Assembly (NCBI RefSeq): GCF_021234875.1
Contig: NZ_JAJQVM010000021.1
Span: 1 to 64,000 of the forward strand
DNA from: Marinibactrum halimedae
GTDB taxonomy: Bacteria; Pseudomonadota; Gammaproteobacteria; Pseudomonadales; Cellvibrionaceae
DNA: 64,000 nucleotides
Direction: 5' to 3'
Shown in pieces: positions 47,593-56,968 of the stretch. A program made the position numbers and the translations under genes. Every line of letters begins with the position of its first letter. Positions within the stretch are counted from its first letter, which is position 1. The notes under the pieces are model-generated. The model was not told where the DNA came from, did not search any database, and worked only from the letters and a program-made list of their open reading frames with translations.

Positions 47593-47997
47593 TTATAAGG
47601 GGCCGTTGGGTATAAATTTATTGTCGGAATGTTGTTTGATCCATTGAAGGCGTTCTTTTCCCAGTTTGATGCCTTGAGATTTCAGTAGTTGATTAAGAGC
47701 GATCACGGGAGATTGGGAGCCGACTTTACACTCTGAAAATTGGTTCTCCGCTACAGTGAGAAAGCGCATGAGATTCCAAATCTCGGATTCAGACAATGAT
47801 GCTGCAGATTGTTTCCATTGGTCAAAGCTGAGCAACATGGTATTGCGTAATGCATTTCGCTCATCATGAGATAAGAGTGTCGTTAGATTGTTGAGTTTTT
47901 CTTCATGGCCTAGTTTAGAAAGTGATTTGAGTTGTTCAACATTGAGCGTTTCTGAAGGTTCAGTATTTTCATTGGGTGACCATGTTTCAATTGTCAT
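47593..47997 (-). CDS. hypothetical protein, 134 aa
   Basis: Family not recognised. It is soluble, acidic to neutral and mostly helical (LKSLSKLGHEEKLNNLTTLLSHDERNALRN in halves; SLSESEIWNLMRFLTVAENQFS). It has no signal peptide. The whole frame is open with an ATG and usage like its neighbours. It is divergent from dinB. Confidence 0.7.
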   Translation of the reverse strand: MTIETWSPNENTEPSETLNVEQLKSLSKLGHEEKLNNLTTLLSHDERNALRNTMLLSFDQWKQSAASLSESEIWNLMRFLTVAENQFSECKVGSQSPVIALNQLLKSQGIKLGKERLQWIKQHSDNKFIPNGPL

Positions 47998-48322
47998 GAT
48001 GTGCCTTTCATATTGATTAATTTACATTCAGTCACTGCGGGCAGAGACGAATATACTGGGCTTGTGTGAGTAGGCGATTTAATTACGCATCGCTGTCGTA
48101 TCAATAGCAGTAGTAACCTGATGAGTAATAACTTAAACATTCACAATAGATGTTGTGTCATTTCAGCGCTATTGTAGCGGAAAGACGATGATCATTCTCG
48201 TGATGTGTGAATTCTTGTTGCTCGATTGTATGTGTGCGCCTTAAATCTCTGAATATTGGCAGTGGTTCTGAATACCTATTTCTATCTTTAGGTCGTCGAG
48301 CGTTTCTTAGAGGAAATCGCCA
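47998..48322. other. divergent region upstream of dinB
   Basis: 325 bp. I looked for a LexA (SOS) box and found only an imperfect CTGT...GCAG at 48088-48105 with wrong spacing. No gene seen. Confidence 0.45.
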
Positions 48323-49429
48323 TTGAAGGAAAATCGTAAAATTATTCATTGTGATGCGGATTGTTTTTACGCTGCTATTGAAATGAGAGAACGCCCTGAG
48401 TTGGCTAACTATCCTATTGCGGTAGGGGGAAGCTCTGATCGGCGAGGAGTCATCTCAACTTGCAATTACTTGGCGCGCAAATTTGGTGTGCGCTCGGCTA
48501 TGGCCACTGCGACGGCGAAACGTTTATGCCCCCATCTGGTTGTTTTGCCATCAAGAATGCCACTTTATAAGGAAGCTTCTGATGAAATCCGAGAAATTTT
48601 TTCGGAGTTTACATCGTTAATTGAGCCTTTATCTCTTGATGAAGCTTATCTTGATGTGACGCAAACCGCTTCACGGAATATGAATGCTGTTTCGATTGCA
48701 AAAGAAATTCGTAAGCGTGTTGAGAGGCAGATTAGGATAACAATTTCTGCTGGTGTAGCGCCCAATAAGTTTCTTGCAAAGGTGGCCAGTGATTGGCGTA
48801 AACCAGATGGTTTAACGGTAATTCATCCAGAGCAGCTATTGGAATTTGTAAAGCAATTACCGGTAAGTCGTATTCCTGGTGTCGGCAGTAGTACCCAACA
48901 AGTGTTGATGTCCCATGGGGTATTTTATTGTGGGCAGCTACAAGAGTGGCCTTTAGAAAAGCTGATACAGTTATTTGGTGAGCAAGGTCGAAAGTTGTAT
49001 GAGCGAAGCCGAGGTAGAGACGATCGTTTGGTGGTAAGCCAATGGCGACGTAAATCGGTGAGCGTTGAGCGGACTTTTTCAATGGATTTAGAATCGATAC
49101 AGCAGTGCGATAAGGAATTACCATTATTGTTAGATTGGTTGATTCAGCGTTGGCAGAGATTGGATAATAGTTACGCGATTCACAAACTCGCCGTTAAAGT
49201 AAAGTATGCAGATTTTCACAGAGTGTCTGCGGAGCGTGTTTTAGAGATCGGCGAATCGCCTACTGAAGGTTTTACTCCACTGGCACAGCAAGAGCTACTG
49301 GATGTCTTTCAACTCTTGTTGAAAGACATATGGCTTCGGCGAACGGCGCCTGTGAGATTGTTAGGTGTGGGGTTTGGCTTAAAAGATGTGAATCATCAAT
49401 TTTCTGTGCAGCAAGATCTTTTTGTATAA
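48323..49429 (+). CDS. dinB: DNA polymerase IV (Y-family translesion polymerase)
   Basis: Error-prone polymerase for lesion bypass. The 368-aa protein has palm motifs HCDADCFYAAIEM and PLSLDEAYLDVT with the catalytic Asp and Asp-Glu. It also has RRGVISTCNYLARKFGVRSAM, the helix-hairpin-helix RIPGVGSSTQQVL and the little-finger domain. It ends with a beta-clamp-type motif, FSVQQDLFV. The start is TTG with GAGGA eight bases upstream, and the protein N-terminus then lines up with known DinB. Confidence 0.95.
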   Translation: MKENRKIIHCDADCFYAAIEMRERPELANYPIAVGGSSDRRGVISTCNYLARKFGVRSAMATATAKRLCPHLVVLPSRMPLYKEASDEIREIFSEFTSLIEPLSLDEAYLDVTQTASRNMNAVSIAKEIRKRVERQIRITISAGVAPNKFLAKVASDWRKPDGLTVIHPEQLLEFVKQLPVSRIPGVGSSTQQVLMSHGVFYCGQLQEWPLEKLIQLFGEQGRKLYERSRGRDDRLVVSQWRRKSVSVERTFSMDLESIQQCDKELPLLLDWLIQRWQRLDNSYAIHKLAVKVKYADFHRVSAERVLEIGESPTEGFTPLAQQELLDVFQLLLKDIWLRRTAPVRLLGVGFGLKDVNHQFSVQQDLFV

Positions 49430-49742
49430 TTTCGGAGGTTTGACGTTCTTTCTCTAAAGTGAAGAAAGAGCAAAGATGAATAAGGTTGCTATTATGGCCG
49501 ATTCAAAGGGATCTATTGGACTTTATAACGTTTATGCACCCGTCTATCTCTTTACAGACCCTTTACAGGTCATAAGAATTTAGCGCTTACCGAGTAGACT
49601 AAAAGGTGCAGCAGCGGTGTGTTGAAAAAAAATCATCACAAACCCGCTTTTTTGCGTTGTCAATTCTTACTATTTTTTTTTCATTACCTATAATGCGCAC
49701 CTTTTTTCTTCGGCCAAAAGTCAGAGATTGGGGTAATACTTA
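49430..49742. other. intergenic region
   Basis: Contains a possible 35-codon frame at 49476-49583 with no known relatives that I recognise, and otherwise AT-rich sequence before the next gene. Confidence 0.4.
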
Positions 49743-50867
49743 GTGATCGTTTTCACCGCCACTCATACGGTATCTGGAGCTGTCTTTGTAGGAAACGCTC
49801 GGGAAGATTTAAATCAATATTGGGCAGAACTGATTAGTTTGGCTGACGGCGGTGCCGTTGGCACTTTTTTCAATTTGTTACGCGAAACGGGCGCCGCTTC
49901 TTTCGCATTAGATGAATTCGGTTTTGCCGAAAACCCCGCTGAATCACGAGAGCTTATTCAGGAGGCTCGTGACGAATTAGGGGCCAGTGTCATTAAGATT
50001 CCGAAAGGTGCCACTACGGGTGCGGTACGTACACGTTCTGTGACAGCGGCTTCTGAAGTGAAGGCGCTGTTGAGTGGTATTTTTGATGAGTTCGCCGGTG
50101 GTGACGATGACTTTGAAGCACTTGACGCCTCCAGTAACTCTTCTTCAAAGAGTACTTCAAATAGTACTTCCAACCGTAATGATTCTGCTGAATCTGATCG
50201 TCGAGGATTGAATTCTTCAGCGGCTTCTAGTGCGTCAAACAAAGTCGCTGGCGTTGGATTTTCAAAGCCCAGTACTTTATCAGGGGCAAGACAGGTCAGC
50301 GCTCGCAGTCAATCGCAAAATACCGCCCCTGAGGCAACGGGAAAGGCATCGTCTGCGGCTAAAGAGCGCAGAATTAAAGAGGCTATTGCTCAACAACGAG
50401 AAGAGCGGGAAAGCGCTAAGCGAAGAGCCGAAACTCAAGATGCGAAAATGATGCGCGATGTGATGCTGAAAATTGAAAAGCAGCGTCTTAATAATAAAGA
50501 AACCGCAAAGAGTGCCCGCTTGGCAGAAGCTAAGCGGTTGAAGCAAGCCGAGTCTGAAGCCAAAAAACGCGCTAAAAAAGAAGAAGCGCTTTCGAATCCG
50601 AACATTGGGCCTTCTTCTATGGAGGCACCGAAGAAGCGGGTCTTATCGCTCTCTAAGAAGTCTAAGGCTTCGCCTACTAATGCACGTCAGGCAGAGACTT
50701 ATCTTGCACAAGGTGAGCCTGAGCCGCCACAGCCGGATACGTCTGCCATGTCTCCAAAGGAAGTACGCCGTTTGAGAGCGCAAGCGCAACGTGAAGAGAT
50801 TCGTCAGTTATTGGCATTGATTCATGCTCGTAAGATGATGAAAGTAAAACCGGCTGCCAATCGCTGA
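49743..50867 (+). CDS. GIY-YIG-like domain with long basic coiled tail
   Basis: A 374-aa protein. Residues 1-60 (IVFTATHTVSGAVFVGNAREDLNQYW) recall the start of a GIY-YIG nuclease fold, but the two key tyrosines appear as phenylalanines and the usual following arginine is not evident, so nuclease activity is doubtful. Residues about 125-200 are a Ser/Asn/Ala-rich disordered linker. Residues about 205-290 are a very basic charged helix (KERRIKEAIAQQREERESAK), with more basic helix at the end (RRLRAQAQREEIRQLL). The start is GTG, with TGGGGT upstream. It is probably nucleic-acid or ribosome associated; this is inference. Confidence 0.7.
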   Translation: MIVFTATHTVSGAVFVGNAREDLNQYWAELISLADGGAVGTFFNLLRETGAASFALDEFGFAENPAESRELIQEARDELGASVIKIPKGATTGAVRTRSVTAASEVKALLSGIFDEFAGGDDDFEALDASSNSSSKSTSNSTSNRNDSAESDRRGLNSSAASSASNKVAGVGFSKPSTLSGARQVSARSQSQNTAPEATGKASSAAKERRIKEAIAQQREERESAKRRAETQDAKMMRDVMLKIEKQRLNNKETAKSARLAEAKRLKQAESEAKKRAKKEEALSNPNIGPSSMEAPKKRVLSLSKKSKASPTNARQAETYLAQGEPEPPQPDTSAMSPKEVRRLRAQAQREEIRQLLALIHARKMMKVKPAANR

Positions 50868-51097
50868 TTGAAGATTGGGAGAGTGTTTTTGATCATTATT
50901 TCGTCATTCTTTGCTACGGCAAACGATTTTTTGATTGATAAATAGCCAGATTTAGGCGAGAACTCCCACTAAGTGGACTTTTTGGATTTTTTTGGGCTCT
51001 AATTAGGGACATTTGGAGTAAAGCTGATAAGATACAGCTCAACTTCATATTCAAGATTTGTTAATCGTTAACCTAAATTGTTGAGGGGAGAGGCGCC

Positions 51098-51517
51098 GTG
51101 AGCCGTAGAAAAGGGCGTGGAACAGCGGAAGAAAAAGCCGATATCGACTTAACACCAATGTTGGACGTGGTGTTCATTATGTTGATTTTCTTCATTGTAA
51201 CAGCATCGTTCACAAAAGAAGTTGGTCTTGGAGTGAATATTCCAGAGCCTAATGATAATCCTCCACCTGAGGATGGAATGGAAAATATCCTGATCAGCGT
51301 TACTCCTGCTGATGAGGTGATGATTGATAATCGTCGTGTGGATGTACGTTCCGTGCGCTCTATCATTGAGCAGAAGCATGCGGAAAATCCCAAAGCGGTT
51401 GTGATTATCAAAGCGGATATCGCTTCTACTGCAGCAACTTATGTTGCCATTGCGGATGCGGCTCGAGAAGCGAAGGTGAACCAAGTTTCACTTGTTCCAG
51501 ATGGAATGAAGAAGTAG
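51098..51517 (+). CDS. exbD: ExbD/TolR-family proton-channel subunit
   Basis: Inner-membrane partner of ExbB that powers TonB-type energy transfer. The 139-aa protein has one N-terminal membrane segment containing the key Asp (DIDLTPMLDVVFIMLIFFIVTASF in halves) and a periplasmic domain with RRVDVRSVRSIIEQ and VVIIKADIASTAATYVAI. The start is GTG with GAGGGGAGAGG upstream. No exbB or tonB gene adjoins it, which is unusual. TolR is excluded by the lack of tol-pal neighbours. Confidence 0.9.
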   Translation: MSRRKGRGTAEEKADIDLTPMLDVVFIMLIFFIVTASFTKEVGLGVNIPEPNDNPPPEDGMENILISVTPADEVMIDNRRVDVRSVRSIIEQKHAENPKAVVIIKADIASTAATYVAIADAAREAKVNQVSLVPDGMKK

Positions 51518-51532
51518 TTCCACACAAGACAT

Positions 51533-51560
51533 AAAAAAAGCGCCTTATGGCGCTTTTTTT
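51533..51560. terminator. bidirectional terminator
   Basis: AAAAAAAGCGCC and GGCGCTTTTTTT pair around TTAT. It serves exbD (plus) and phaZ (minus). Confidence 0.93.
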
Positions 51561-51581
51561 ATGTCTTTATTTTGACTTTGC

Positions 51582-52880
51582 TTAAGTACCGATTTTGTCT
51601 GCTAAAGCTTCTTGGTGTTGTTTCTCCAGTTTGTAGTCGCAGAAAGAGCGAATAAAGTCTTTTAGGCGAGGTTGGATTTCCGTACGGAAGCGCTTTCCAT
51701 TAAAGACACCATAGTGCCCCACCCCTGGTTGAATGTAGTCAAACTGCATGTTTTGAGGAATGTTCACACAAAGGTCGTGAGCAGCCTGAGTTTGACCAAT
51801 ACCCGAAATATCGTCTCGTTCACCTTCGACGGTCATTAATGCCACTTTGGTAATGGCAGAAGGGTCGACGGTTTGACCTCGATGTTTCAATATACCCCTA
51901 GGCAGTTTGTGTTCTTGGAATACATCCTCAATGGTTTGGAGATAAAACTCTTGGGTCAAATCCAATACGGCTAGGTATTCGTTATAAAATTCCCTGTGTT
52001 TGGCTACGCTATCGCAGTCACCTTCAATGAGGTGATTGAAGTAGTTTTTATGGGCATTAATGTGCATATCCTGGTTCATCGAGATAAAGCCGCTAAGCTG
52101 AACAAAACCTGGGTAGACGCGTCGAAAGGCACCCGGGTTTGGCATAGGCACGGTGTAAATTAGATTATTTCTAAACCACGATAACGGTCTTTCTTCTGCC
52201 AGTTTATTGGGGACGGTGGGTGAGCGACGACAATCGATGGGTGAGCCCATAAAGGTCATTGTGGCAGGTAAGGCGTCATCATTGGCTTGAGACATTAATG
52301 AAATGGCGGCAAGCACCAGCGGTCCTGGTTGGCAAATCCCAATGACATTGGTGCTAGGGCCAAGAAATTGTAGAATTTCAATGACGTAGTCAATGTAATC
52401 ATTCAAATCAAACTGCCCTTGCGAGACGGGCACCATGCGGGCATCGGCCCAGTCGGTAATGTATACCTCGTGCTCGGGTAAAAAAGCTTCTACCGTGCCG
52501 CGAAGCAGAGTGGCGTAGTGGCCAGATAAGGGGGCCACGAGAAGAACTCTGGGGTCGATGTGCTCTTTGCCGTGGGCTTTTTGAAAGTCCTCTTCGTTAC
52601 GCTTGAAATGGATAAGATTGGCAAAGGGTTTAGACCAAATAATCTCTTCTTCAATAGCGACCGGTTGACCGTTAATAACGGTTTCCTCCAATCCGAATTC
52701 TGGCTTGTCGTACCGGCGTGTCATGCTCTCAAATAAATCGCAGGCAGCGCCAACGAGGCGGCCCGGAAAGGTATAACCTACCGGGTTCATTTTTGAGTCC
52801 AATAATTTTTTATTCAGCCCGGCCATATCGCGGAAGGGCTTGAGTACCGCATGATTAAATTCGTACAAGTGATAAAGCAT
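51582..52880 (-). CDS. phaZ: intracellular polyhydroxybutyrate depolymerase
   Basis: Mobilises the storage polymer PHB inside the cell. The 432-aa protein matches the PhaZa family. The nucleophile is a cysteine in GICQPG (Cys183) and not the lipase-box serine. Asp356 in VEGERDD and His389 in GVGHYGVF complete a triad at nearly the same spacing as in the Ralstonia enzyme. The ATG at 52880 is chosen over the TTG at 52895 because GGAG lies nine bases upstream. No phaC or phasin gene is in the window. Confidence 0.93.
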   Translation of the reverse strand: MLYHLYEFNHAVLKPFRDMAGLNKKLLDSKMNPVGYTFPGRLVGAACDLFESMTRRYDKPEFGLEETVINGQPVAIEEEIIWSKPFANLIHFKRNEEDFQKAHGKEHIDPRVLLVAPLSGHYATLLRGTVEAFLPEHEVYITDWADARMVPVSQGQFDLNDYIDYVIEILQFLGPSTNVIGICQPGPLVLAAISLMSQANDDALPATMTFMGSPIDCRRSPTVPNKLAEERPLSWFRNNLIYTVPMPNPGAFRRVYPGFVQLSGFISMNQDMHINAHKNYFNHLIEGDCDSVAKHREFYNEYLAVLDLTQEFYLQTIEDVFQEHKLPRGILKHRGQTVDPSAITKVALMTVEGERDDISGIGQTQAAHDLCVNIPQNMQFDYIQPGVGHYGVFNGKRFRTEIQPRLKDFIRSFCDYKLEKQHQEALADKIGT

Positions 52881-53413
52881 AGGTGTCGTCTCCAACGAAC
52901 ACTGATCACTGAGTGGGTTATCTCAGCATTAATGGGTTTGGGCAGCAGCGGAATGTGTTGCCTTTTCGACCCTTATGACCTTTCATCGTCGCTTTGGCGC
53001 TTCACCTTTATTCTTCATCATGGGTGTCAGTATGAAGTACATCGTTTAAGGCTGAGCAATCGCGATTAAACATTATTTTTGTTGCGTCGCAGCATTTGAT
53101 ATTGATTATACAATCGTCAACGAATGGCGCAATTGCTATCCGAAAATTGAACTGTTTAGGCCAGTCGTAAGAGAGCTTGTTTTGCTTCTCTTTTCTCTAA
53201 ATGGCAGTGGTTCACGATTTAAGTGACTGTTATTCACAATCTTCCCCTCAGTTTAGGGCAGTTTTGTCATTTTTTTTGAGCGAGTGCAGCATTGGCCGTG
53301 AGATGAGTGGTGAGAAAGGGGGTAGATTAGAAAAAGAGTGGAAGGAATACCGTACGAACGATGCCACTGTTCATACGGTATTCGGCATAGCATCTTTTCA
53401 AGAGAAGAGGTGT
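52881..53413. other. intergenic region phaZ/pntB
   Basis: 533 bp including the phaZ promoter and the 3' hairpin of pntB. Short plus-strand frames here (52851-53069 and 53201-53446) look spurious. Confidence 0.5.
53345..53383 (-). terminator. hairpin downstream of pntB
   Basis: GAATACCGTA and TACGGTATTC form a perfect ten-pair stem with a 19-base loop, 30 bp beyond the pntB stop. No T-run follows, so it may stabilise the 3' end. Confidence 0.5.
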
Positions 53414-54817
53414 TTATGCGCTGACTTGCTGGAAAACGGCACTTAGGCTGTCGTTAGCGTCACCAAACAACATACGCGTGTTATCTTTGTAGAATAGCGG
53501 GTTATCCACACCGGCGTAGCCTGTGCTCATGCCACGTTTGAGAACGATGGTTTTCTTACCATTCCAAGGTTCTAGTACTGGCATACCCGCGATGGGGCTA
53601 TCAGGAACTTCTTGCGCGGCAGGGTTCACGATATCGTTCGCGCCAATCACCACAGACACATCCACATCAGGGAAGTCATCGTTAATCTCGTCCATTTCAA
53701 ACACGATGTCGTATGGCACTTTGGCTTCCGCGAGTAAGACATTCATATGCCCAGGCATACGGCCCGCGACTGGGTGAATACCGAAGCGTACATCCACCCC
53801 TTTTTCACGCAAGGTTTTGGTGATTTGGAAGACGGTATGTTGCGCTTGGGCGACCGCCATGCCGTAGCCGGGAATAATCATGACTTTTTTGGCACCGAGT
53901 AACAGGTTCGAAACTTCCTCGGCATCGACCGATTGAATATCTTCCGCACTACCGGCTGGGCCACTGGAGGCACTACTGGTGCTGGTGGTGCCAAAGCCAC
54001 CGGCAATCACATTCAAGAACTTCCGGTTCATGGCCCGACACATGATGTAACTGAGAATTGCCCCGGAAGAGCCGACGAGCGCGCCCACGACGATAAGCAA
54101 GTCATTAGACAGCATGAAGCCGGTTGCAGCCGCAGCCCAGCCCGAATAACTGTTGAGCATGGAGACCACCACCGGCATATCTGCACCACCGATGGCCATG
54201 ACCATATGAATGCCGAAAAGAAGAGCAATTACCGTCATGATGATCAACGGTTCTAAGCCGCCACCATTGGCTGATGCCACAACAAATTCATAGCCTTGCC
54301 AAATGGCAATCAGTAATAGCCCAAGGTTGAGCCAGTGACGAGCTGGAAGTAATAAGGGCTTGCCACCGATTTTGGCGCTCAATTTAAGGTAGGCAATGAC
54401 CGAGCCTGAGAACGTCATGGCACCAATCAGGATGCCGAGATAGGTTTCCACATCGTGAATGGTCTTTTCGGCGCCGGTTAGGGTGGTGCCGTGCTCCAAA
54501 AAGTTGGCGTAACCTACCAGCACGGCGGCCATTCCCACTAATGAGTGCAGAATAGCGACCAATTCTGGCATTTGTGTCATTTCGACTTTCTTGGCCAGTA
54601 GCACACCTACCGCGCCGCCAATGACCAGTGCCCCAATCAGCAAGGCGTAGTTAGCGGTTACCAGCCCGACAATGGTGGCCAGCAGCGCGATAGCCATGCC
54701 GGTAATGCCGTAATAATTGCCTCGTTGAGACGTTTCTTGTTTGCTTAACCCGCCTAATGCGAGGATGAATAAAATGGTGGCTCCGATGTAAGCCACATTG
54801 ATAAGACCTTGAGTCAT
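53414..54817 (-). CDS. pntB: NAD(P) transhydrogenase subunit beta
   Basis: Membrane and NADP(H)-binding subunit of the proton-translocating transhydrogenase. The 467 aa match the family: about eight or nine membrane segments with the proton-channel region ([21 protein letters not shown] in halves, [20 protein letters not shown]). The NADP-binding dIII domain has [36 protein letters not shown] and NDIVNPAAQ. It follows pntA by 18 bp. Confidence 0.97.
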   Translation of the reverse strand: MTQGLINVAYIGATILFILALGGLSKQETSQRGNYYGITGMAIALLATIVGLVTANYALLIGALVIGGAVGVLLAKKVEMTQMPELVAILHSLVGMAAVLVGYANFLEHGTTLTGAEKTIHDVETYLGILIGAMTFSGSVIAYLKLSAKIGGKPLLLPARHWLNLGLLLIAIWQGYEFVVASANGGGLEPLIIMTVIALLFGIHMVMAIGGADMPVVVSMLNSYSGWAAAATGFMLSNDLLIVVGALVGSSGAILSYIMCRAMNRKFLNVIAGGFGTTSTSSASSGPAGSAEDIQSVDAEEVSNLLLGAKKVMIIPGYGMAVAQAQHTVFQITKTLREKGVDVRFGIHPVAGRMPGHMNVLLAEAKVPYDIVFEMDEINDDFPDVDVSVVIGANDIVNPAAQEVPDSPIAGMPVLEPWNGKKTIVLKRGMSTGYAGVDNPLFYKDNTRMLFGDANDSLSAVFQQVSA

Positions 54818-54835
54818 GATTTGTCCTCTCTGCGG

Positions 54836-56389
54836 TTATTTACGGAACATGGCAAGCATGCGTTGGGTGACGGCAAAACCACCAAAAATGTTGACACTGG
54901 TGATCAACACCGCGATACCTGACAGCCACATTACCCAAGGGTCGGGTGTCGAGATCTGAATGAGTGCGCCAATAATGATGATGCTACTGATGGCATTGGT
55001 GACGCTCATTAGAGGGGTGTGCAGCGAGGGTGTCACATTCCAAATCACCATGTAACCAACGAAGCAGGCCAGCACAAACACCGTAAAGTGAGCCATAAAC
55101 GAAGCCGGTGCCCCGATGCCTAAGCCAATCAATGCCAGCGCCCCGAGGCCAAACCACAATGGGCTTGCGCTTGATTTCTCTTCCTCAGGCTCTTTGGCTT
55201 CTGGTGCTTGAGGGGTTTCTTTGGGCTTTGCGGGTGCCGCAGACAACTTAGGTGCGGGTGGCGGGAAGGTGATTTCACCGGCTTTAACCGCCGTTGCACC
55301 TCGAACCACTTCATCTTCAAAATCAATGGTCAATTCGCCATTTTTTTCCGGCGTCATGTCGGTGAGTAAATGGCGTAAATTTGTGGCGTAGAGTTGGCTG
55401 GATTGGCTCGCCAAACGACTGGGCAAATCCGTGTAGCCAATGATAGTGACACCGTGTTTTACAACGACGTTGTTGGCTTCAGTTAGCTTGCAGTTCCCGC
55501 CTTGCTCGGCGGCAAGATCAACAATGACCGAGCCCTCTTTCATGGATTTCACCATGTCTTCGGTGATGAGCTCTGGCGCGGGCTTACCGGGAATCAAGGC
55601 GGTGGTGATAATGATGTCCACTTCTTGTGCTTGTTCTGCGAACAAGGCCATTTCCGCTTCAATAAACTCTTTCGACATGACTTTGGCATAACCGCCAGAG
55701 CCTGAGCCGTCTTCTTTGAAATCGAGCATAAGGAATTCGGCGTCCATGGATTCCACTTGCTCTTTTACTTCTGGGCGAGTGTCGAAGGCGCGAACCACGG
55801 CGCCCATGGATTTGGCAGAACCAATAGCCGACAGACCGGCAACCCCGGCACCAATCACCAAGACTTTGGCGGGGTCGATTTTACCTGCGGCGGTAATTTG
55901 TCCGGTAAAGAAGCGACCAAAATGTTGAGCTGCTTCAACGATGGCGCGGTAACCGGCAATATTGGCCATGGAGCTTAAGGCATCCATTTTTTGTGCACGG
56001 GAAATGCGCGGCACCATGTCCATGGCTAAGGCATTGACGTTTTTTGCGGCGAGCGTTTCGAGAAGGTCTGCATTTTGTGCCGGCCACAAAAAAGAAATGA
56101 GGGTTTGGCCTTCTTTGAGAAGGTCGGTTTCGTGTATCCCTAAATCTGGGTGTTCCATTGGGGCGCGGACTTTCATAATGATGTCCGCATCGGCCCAAAG
56201 CGCTTTGGTGTCGTTGGAGATGGTGACGCCTGCGGCGGTGTATTCGTCATCGCGAAATTTCGCTGCAAGACCGGCGCCGGCTTCAATCGTGACTTCATAC
56301 CCCAGTGATTGTAATTTACCAGCCACATCCGGGGTGGTTGCAACCCGGCATTCGCCAGGGCGTACTTCTTTGGGTATAGCAATTTTCAT
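54836..56389 (-). CDS. pntA: NAD(P) transhydrogenase subunit alpha
   Basis: NAD(H)-binding subunit that, with PntB, uses the proton gradient to make NADPH. The 517-aa protein starts [17 protein letters not shown] and has the dI NAD motif [22 protein letters not shown], the mobile loop YAKVMSKEF and [10 protein letters not shown] Pro/Glu linker (about 375-405) follows, then three to four membrane segments. It is fused as in the enteric single-chain type. A CRP-like inverted repeat lies 25-55 bp upstream. Confidence 0.97.
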   Translation of the reverse strand: MKIAIPKEVRPGECRVATTPDVAGKLQSLGYEVTIEAGAGLAAKFRDDEYTAAGVTISNDTKALWADADIIMKVRAPMEHPDLGIHETDLLKEGQTLISFLWPAQNADLLETLAAKNVNALAMDMVPRISRAQKMDALSSMANIAGYRAIVEAAQHFGRFFTGQITAAGKIDPAKVLVIGAGVAGLSAIGSAKSMGAVVRAFDTRPEVKEQVESMDAEFLMLDFKEDGSGSGGYAKVMSKEFIEAEMALFAEQAQEVDIIITTALIPGKPAPELITEDMVKSMKEGSVIVDLAAEQGGNCKLTEANNVVVKHGVTIIGYTDLPSRLASQSSQLYATNLRHLLTDMTPEKNGELTIDFEDEVVRGATAVKAGEITFPPPAPKLSAAPAKPKETPQAPEAKEPEEEKSSASPLWFGLGALALIGLGIGAPASFMAHFTVFVLACFVGYMVIWNVTPSLHTPLMSVTNAISSIIIIGALIQISTPDPWVMWLSGIAVLITSVNIFGGFAVTQRMLAMFRK

Positions 56390-56968
56390 GGTACGGGTTC
56401 CCCAAGTTGGTGAAAGCGCTTGTGATATTGCATCACAGCGTTTGCTGCTTGAGAGGCGTGATAGGGAAAATTCCCTTATGTATCGATTACCTGGCTCAAG
56501 CGCGAGTGTTTCCTACCCAACGCTGATACTCACTCCATGGCCCTTTGGGTAACTTGATCGGGATACCTAAAAAACAAGTTACCCAGCAATGATGACTTGT
56601 GGCCCATCACTGCCGCGCTCGCGGGGATGATTTCATTAAACATTTCTGGTTTAGATATGATGAATGAAATCCGCGAATTTAGTGGGTGTGACTTTATGGT
56701 TATTAAGAGCCTCGTTGTTATTAATCATTAAATGAGCGAGTTGAGCAAGAGTACTCGCATTTTTTAATGGTGGCGATTCAATACATTTGTGGTGTTTATT
56801 TTGATTATTGCCAAGCTTAATATTCATGGCTGAGTGTGAAAGACAGGTTAATGGTAACGTCAAAAGCGTGAGCGAAGCCATCCTTGGCGTACAGTGAATT
56901 ACAATGTAAAAAACGGTAGATTTGTGTGATATTTTCGGTTTAAAAGTCGTTCTTTAGACTTTCTATTA
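56390..56968. other. intergenic region upstream of pntA
   Basis: 579 bp with the pntA promoter and an inverted repeat at 56414-56443. A 76-codon minus frame at 56651-56881 has a signal-peptide-like start but no ribosome site. Confidence 0.45.
56414..56443. promoter_or_regulatory. inverted repeat upstream of pntA
   Basis: TGTGAT-ATTGC-ATCACA with matching outer arms (AAGCGC / GCGTTT) forms a long imperfect palindrome. The core resembles a CRP/Vfr site, but the TGTGA-TCACA spacing is seven and not six. It sits in the likely promoter. Confidence 0.45.

Noticed and set aside
48088-48105. CTGT...GCAG as a possible LexA box before dinB
   Set aside because: The spacing and internal sequence do not fit the SOS consensus.
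49476-49583. 35-codon small frame after dinB
   Set aside because: Too short to support without conservation, although an AG-rich sequence precedes it.
56651-56881. 76-codon minus frame with a signal-peptide-like start
   Set aside because: No ribosome site at a usable distance and no recognisable mature domain.
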